From Christensenella sp964438705 (lineage in GTDB: Bacteria > Bacillota > Clostridia > Christensenellales > Christensenellaceae), in assembly GCA_964438705.1 (NCBI GenBank), contig CAYTKQ010000016.1, forward strand, positions 1-64,000: a stretch of DNA of 64,000 nucleotides. The letters are read 5' to 3'. The position numbers and the translations under genes are program-made. Under the pieces are notes generated by a model. The model did not search any database, had not been told where the DNA came from, and was given only the letters and a program-made list of their open reading frames with translations. Each line of letters starts with the position of its first letter. Within the stretch, counting starts at the first letter, position 1. Positions 61,136-64,000 of the stretch are shown here, one piece after another.

Positions 61136-62359
61136 CTACTTGACAAATTGCTTAGATTCTATATTATCTGCACTAAAATTTTTGCACATGACAAGCGGAT
61201 TGACATCGCTTTCGTTTTTAATGACAACGCCCGTGCGCGCGGTGGCGGCAGTGACGAACATCTCATCATTTGTAAGCTCTCCAAATCGAATCATTGCCGG
61301 CGTTTCAATCCTATTTCCATTCAATTTTCCATTTCCCTCCATCATGATCAGCCCATAAGCCGCGCTGTCCGCAATCGTAACTTCCGCTCCCGGAAGCACC
61401 GTTAATTCTTTTGCGCAAAACTCGTCCGAACCATAGCAAATCCATTTTTCCTCATATCCTTTTTTCCTCATCGCCTCCATATCCTCGACTGGAATCGGTT
61501 CACAATAATGATTCTCTTTGAAATGAAGATCCTTGTTTGCCTCCCAGTCCAATTTTTCCGCCATATATTCAAAATCCCATTCATATTTTTGCGGAATAAA
61601 TTTTGTCAATAGTTCACGCTCCATATATTTTCCATGCACCATTGATTGCATAAACATAGATGTATCGCTTACTCTTTGCGGTTCATATGTCACAAGCGAC
61701 CCCGGCGCGTGCAGGATGCCGGCTGGGATGTTCCATCCGGTTCCCAGTTTCAGCTTATAGGCCGCGCTCAGTTCCAGAATTCCGTTATCTCCGTATTTTC
61801 CCCAACTTTCCAGTGCTTTGACCACGTCCTTTTTTGTAACGCCCGGAAGCAATCCAAAAAATGTATAATCATGGTGATAAGTGATGGAATTCAATTGCGG
61901 AGCAAAGTAATATGCTTCCGGTTTGGGCGCTACTCCAATTTGTCTGGCATCCTGTTCCATCAAATGGACATGGTGTGGAATAGGTGCGGAAAAATCGTAG
62001 AATTTTGCAAACGCTGTAAGGCCTCCATGCTCCTTCATCGTTTGTTCTCCAATCAGGAGATCCCCCGCCTCTTCAATCGCCTCCTTCAATAGCAATTTTT
62101 CTGCGCCATATCCGATGTTGATGTAGCTTAACCCTTCGTTTTCCATTGTCAATGCACCGTTATCCGCACTAGAAACGGAGGCAATCCAGCGTTCCGACAA
62201 CGCACCGCGTTCCGCTCCATATGCATAGATATCCTGCGGATGCAATTTAAGTCTCCTTCCCGGGAAAAGCAACGTCCTGGCAACCCAACTGGGGACTAAG
62301 TTGATCACCCCATCTCTGGCTATCAATTCTGCTTGGATTGTTTTTCTGATATCATTCAT
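61136..62359 (-). CDS. Cupin-type mannose-6-phosphate-isomerase-like protein
   Basis: 407 residues. The central segment has IPHHVHLMEQDARQIG followed by KPEAYYFAPQ (a His-x-His plus Glu metal set as in type-I phosphomannose isomerases), then NIPAGILHAPGSLVTYEPQ with a second His. A C-terminal domain ends with VVIKNESDVNPLV. First gene of the operon reading toward 52489. AGGGG ribosome site. It is a probable aldose-ketose isomerase or sugar-binding cupin; the substrate is unknown. Only the cupin part is recognised with confidence. Confidence 0.8.
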   Translation of the reverse strand: MNDIRKTIQAELIARDGVINLVPSWVARTLLFPGRRLKLHPQDIYAYGAERGALSERWIASVSSADNGALTMENEGLSYINIGYGAEKLLLKEAIEEAGDLLIGEQTMKEHGGLTAFAKFYDFSAPIPHHVHLMEQDARQIGVAPKPEAYYFAPQLNSITYHHDYTFFGLLPGVTKKDVVKALESWGKYGDNGILELSAAYKLKLGTGWNIPAGILHAPGSLVTYEPQRVSDTSMFMQSMVHGKYMERELLTKFIPQKYEWDFEYMAEKLDWEANKDLHFKENHYCEPIPVEDMEAMRKKGYEEKWICYGSDEFCAKELTVLPGAEVTIADSAAYGLIMMEGNGKLNGNRIETPAMIRFGELTNDEMFVTAATARTGVVIKNESDVNPLVMCKNFSADNIESKQFVK

Positions 62360-62494
62360 TTTTTTACCCCTTCTGTCGCATAAATTATATATATGTATAT
62401 TTATTTATTCGTATAAATTAATATTTATTATAATTACAGTTAAAAAAATGCAATTTTGTTATCGCTTGGATTTTATTCCTGTAAAAAATTGATT

Positions 62495-63520
62495 CTATGC
62501 TAATTTTATGGTGGACTCACGTATGATTAGATTTGGCTCTAGGACAATATGATGATTCTCCTGCTCTAAATTCTCTGCATAGATCATCTTTATCAGCATC
62601 TGCGCCCCCTGAGCTGCCATTTCTATCTTTGGCTGTGCTATTGTTGTCAATTCCGGCGATATCAGTTTGCTCAATGCGTTGTCATCATATCCTATGATCG
62701 CGATATCCTCTGGAATTCTGACATAGCCTTCCTTCAGCCTGCGAATCACCCCGTATGCCAACTGATCCGTACTGGCAAAAATAGCATCTATTTGCTTATT
62801 CATCAACACATGCGCACCTAGGTTGTATCCCATTTCGATTTTATCGTATTCCATGGTTTCCAGAAAACAAAGCTTCTGATTAAATGGAGCCTCTAGCTCG
62901 GTAAGCCTTTCCTGAAATCCTGCGTATCGCTTTTTCAGCGCGCTATTAAAAAGTGGCTCGCTGACAAAGCACATATGTTTTGCGCCTATATGGAACAGAT
63001 GATCCGCCGCCGCCCGCGCTCCTGTTTCGTTATTGATTTCAACGCTGGGAATATCTCTTTCGCTGGAAACTATTTTACTATCCAATGTAACAACTGGTAT
63101 CTCATTGGCAATAACGGACGCATAACAACTTTCATCCACGAGACCGTACCCTATAATGATTCCTCTTACGTTTTGCTCAATCAAAGTATCCGTATACTTT
63201 TTTTCCAGTGCGCTGTCATGAAACGTATTGCACAGAAACAGCAGCAGCCCTTCTTCGCGCAGTTCCTCCTCAACCGTTTGCACAATATCGGCATAATATC
63301 CGTTGCTAATGTTGGGAATCAGCAGACCTACCATATTTGTTTTTTTTGTTTTTAGGCTGCGGGCATTGGCATTGGGCCTGTAACCCAGAGCTTTTGCGGC
63401 TTTCCTCACCCGACAGGCAACCTCGTCTGAGATCGGTGCCGTCCGATTCAGCACATGCGATACAGTTGGCTGGGTCACACCCGCAATCCTCGCCACATCC
63501 TTCATTGTAGCTTTTTTCAT
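62495..63520 (-). CDS. LacI-family transcriptional regulator
   Basis: 341 residues. HTH at the N-terminus with ATMKDVARIAGVTQPTVSHVLN and the hinge helix ANARSLKTKKTNMVGLLIP, followed by a periplasmic-binding-like ligand domain (GYYADIVQTVEEE, TLIEQNVRGIIIG, IPVVTLDS, FASTDQLAYGVIRRLKEG, GYDDNALSKLISPELTT). Start at 63520 with AGGT-type ribosome site. It precedes the cupin-type gene in the same direction with a 135-base AT-rich gap, so it may control the importer operon. Confidence 0.95.
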   Translation of the reverse strand: MKKATMKDVARIAGVTQPTVSHVLNRTAPISDEVACRVRKAAKALGYRPNANARSLKTKKTNMVGLLIPNISNGYYADIVQTVEEELREEGLLLFLCNTFHDSALEKKYTDTLIEQNVRGIIIGYGLVDESCYASVIANEIPVVTLDSKIVSSERDIPSVEINNETGARAAADHLFHIGAKHMCFVSEPLFNSALKKRYAGFQERLTELEAPFNQKLCFLETMEYDKIEMGYNLGAHVLMNKQIDAIFASTDQLAYGVIRRLKEGYVRIPEDIAIIGYDDNALSKLISPELTTIAQPKIEMAAQGAQMLIKMIYAENLEQENHHIVLEPNLIIRESTIKLA

Positions 63521-63554
63521 AAATATTACCTGCAATTCCTCTGCAAAATACTTT

Positions 63555-64000
63555 CTATTCGATCCTCATGGTAGAGTTCCTAATTACCAGACAGGGATCC
63601 ATGATAACATGCTCAACTTCCCCTGCATGGTTATTAATATTCTCATACAATAGCTCTGCGCCTTTTTCCGCCAACTTGTCAATCGGTTGAGATATTGTCG
63701 TCAGCGACGGTTCCATCAGGTGTGCAAAATTCACATTGTCATACCCCATGATCATAACATCTTCCGGAAACCTAACGTTATGTTCCTTGAGCCTTTTCAT
63801 GATGCCGAATGCCACATGATCGGAAGTTGCAAATATTGCATCGATACTGCCATCCACTAAAATTTTAGCGCCGATATTATACCCCATTTCCATCTTTCCA
63901 TACTGGCTGTCTTCGATATAAATATATTCATTTTTAATGGGTTTCCCCATATCAGACATCATGCGACAAAACCCGTTAATGCGATGCTCCAGCGCGGAAC
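63555..64000 (-). CDS. LacI-family regulator, C-terminal part (cut by window edge)
   Basis: The reading frame is open to the end of the window and continues the LacI ligand domain upstream of the first Met in it (codons SALEHRINGFCRMMSDMG). Visible blocks are GSIDAIFATSDHVAFGIMKR, EDVMIMGYDNVNFAHLM and TTISQPIDKLAEKGAELL, the dimer and effector region. It closely resembles the preceding gene at the protein level and the two form a tandem pair. The N-terminal HTH lies outside the window. Confidence 0.9.
   Translation of the reverse strand, partial: SALEHRINGFCRMMSDMGKPIKNEYIYIEDSQYGKMEMGYNIGAKILVDGSIDAIFATSDHVAFGIMKRLKEHNVRFPEDVMIMGYDNVNFAHLMEPSLTTISQPIDKLAEKGAELLYENINNHAGEVEHVIMDPCLVIRNSTMRIE

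Noticed and set aside
1..64000. CRISPR array, rRNA operon, prophage or conjugation genes
   Set aside because: No regularly spaced direct repeats, rRNA segments, phage structural genes or mobilisation genes were found on reading both strands.

Overview
The window looks like a chromosomal segment of an anaerobic, fermentative Clostridia (Bacillota). The reasons are strong GGAGG-type ribosome sites, an oxygen-sensitive glycyl radical enzyme with its radical SAM activase, a YesM/YesN-style two-component pair, cre-like sites, and many RbsABC-type sugar importers. Species cannot be fixed from the sequence alone. A gut or other carbohydrate-rich anoxic habitat is an inference from the gene content.

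Layout. 0-7.3 kb: a URO-D/MtaA-like protein, an AraC regulator, a four-gene operon (SDR dehydrogenase, glycerate kinase, FAH-family hydrolase, RhaM-like mutarotase) behind a promoter with a perfect 14-bp palindromic operator, and a type-B carboxylesterase. 7.3-13.3 kb: ordinary chromosomal genes (small Cys-containing protein, SatP acetate transporter, chemoreceptor, YdeI/OmdA protein, unknown small protein, tRNA-Met, prfB). 13.3-14.5 kb: a scar of IS1182-like and IS3-like transposase remnants and a sugar-isomerase (SIS) pseudogene. 14.5-33.8 kb: about 17 co-directional minus-strand genes for sugar or sugar-acid catabolism: split transketolase, an RbsA-RbsC fusion importer, two further URO-D-like proteins, a lactonase-like MBL enzyme, SDRs, a transaldolase-family enzyme, a zinc dehydrogenase, and a GntR-controlled glycerate module (TIM-barrel isomerase, 2-hydroxyacid dehydrogenase, SDR, glycerate kinase). 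34-38.5 kb: a glycyl radical enzyme of the Cys-x-Glu (dehydratase-like) type, its activase and a zinc-lobe-less MDR dehydrogenase. 38.7-42.4 kb: a classical RbsBCA importer. 42.8-48.4 kb, plus strand: a degenerate double ABC ATPase without its own permease, a YesN-type response regulator, a histidine kinase with almost no extracellular domain, and a fucose/arabinose-isomerase-family enzyme. 48.9-62.4 kb: a polyol or sugar region with a pentulose-phosphate-type epimerase, two zinc dehydrogenases, DeoR, an FGGY kinase, a two-permease importer, a third zinc dehydrogenase, a TIM-barrel isomerase and a cupin isomerase-like protein. 62.5-64 kb: two tandem LacI-family genes, the last cut by the window edge.

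Together the genes describe an island for importing uncommon sugars, polyols or sugar acids through at least three independent ABC systems, oxidising or isomerising them, and feeding the products to glycerate/2-phosphoglycerate, pyruvate and the pentose phosphate pathway. The substrates are not readable from sequence. The observations most worth following are the transporter-ATPase/two-component module without a sensor domain, the glycyl radical cluster of unknown substrate, the operon that could yield pyruvate plus glycerate, the three URO-D paralogues without corrinoid partners, the RbsA-RbsC fusion, and a dispersed ~180-bp repeat present twice.
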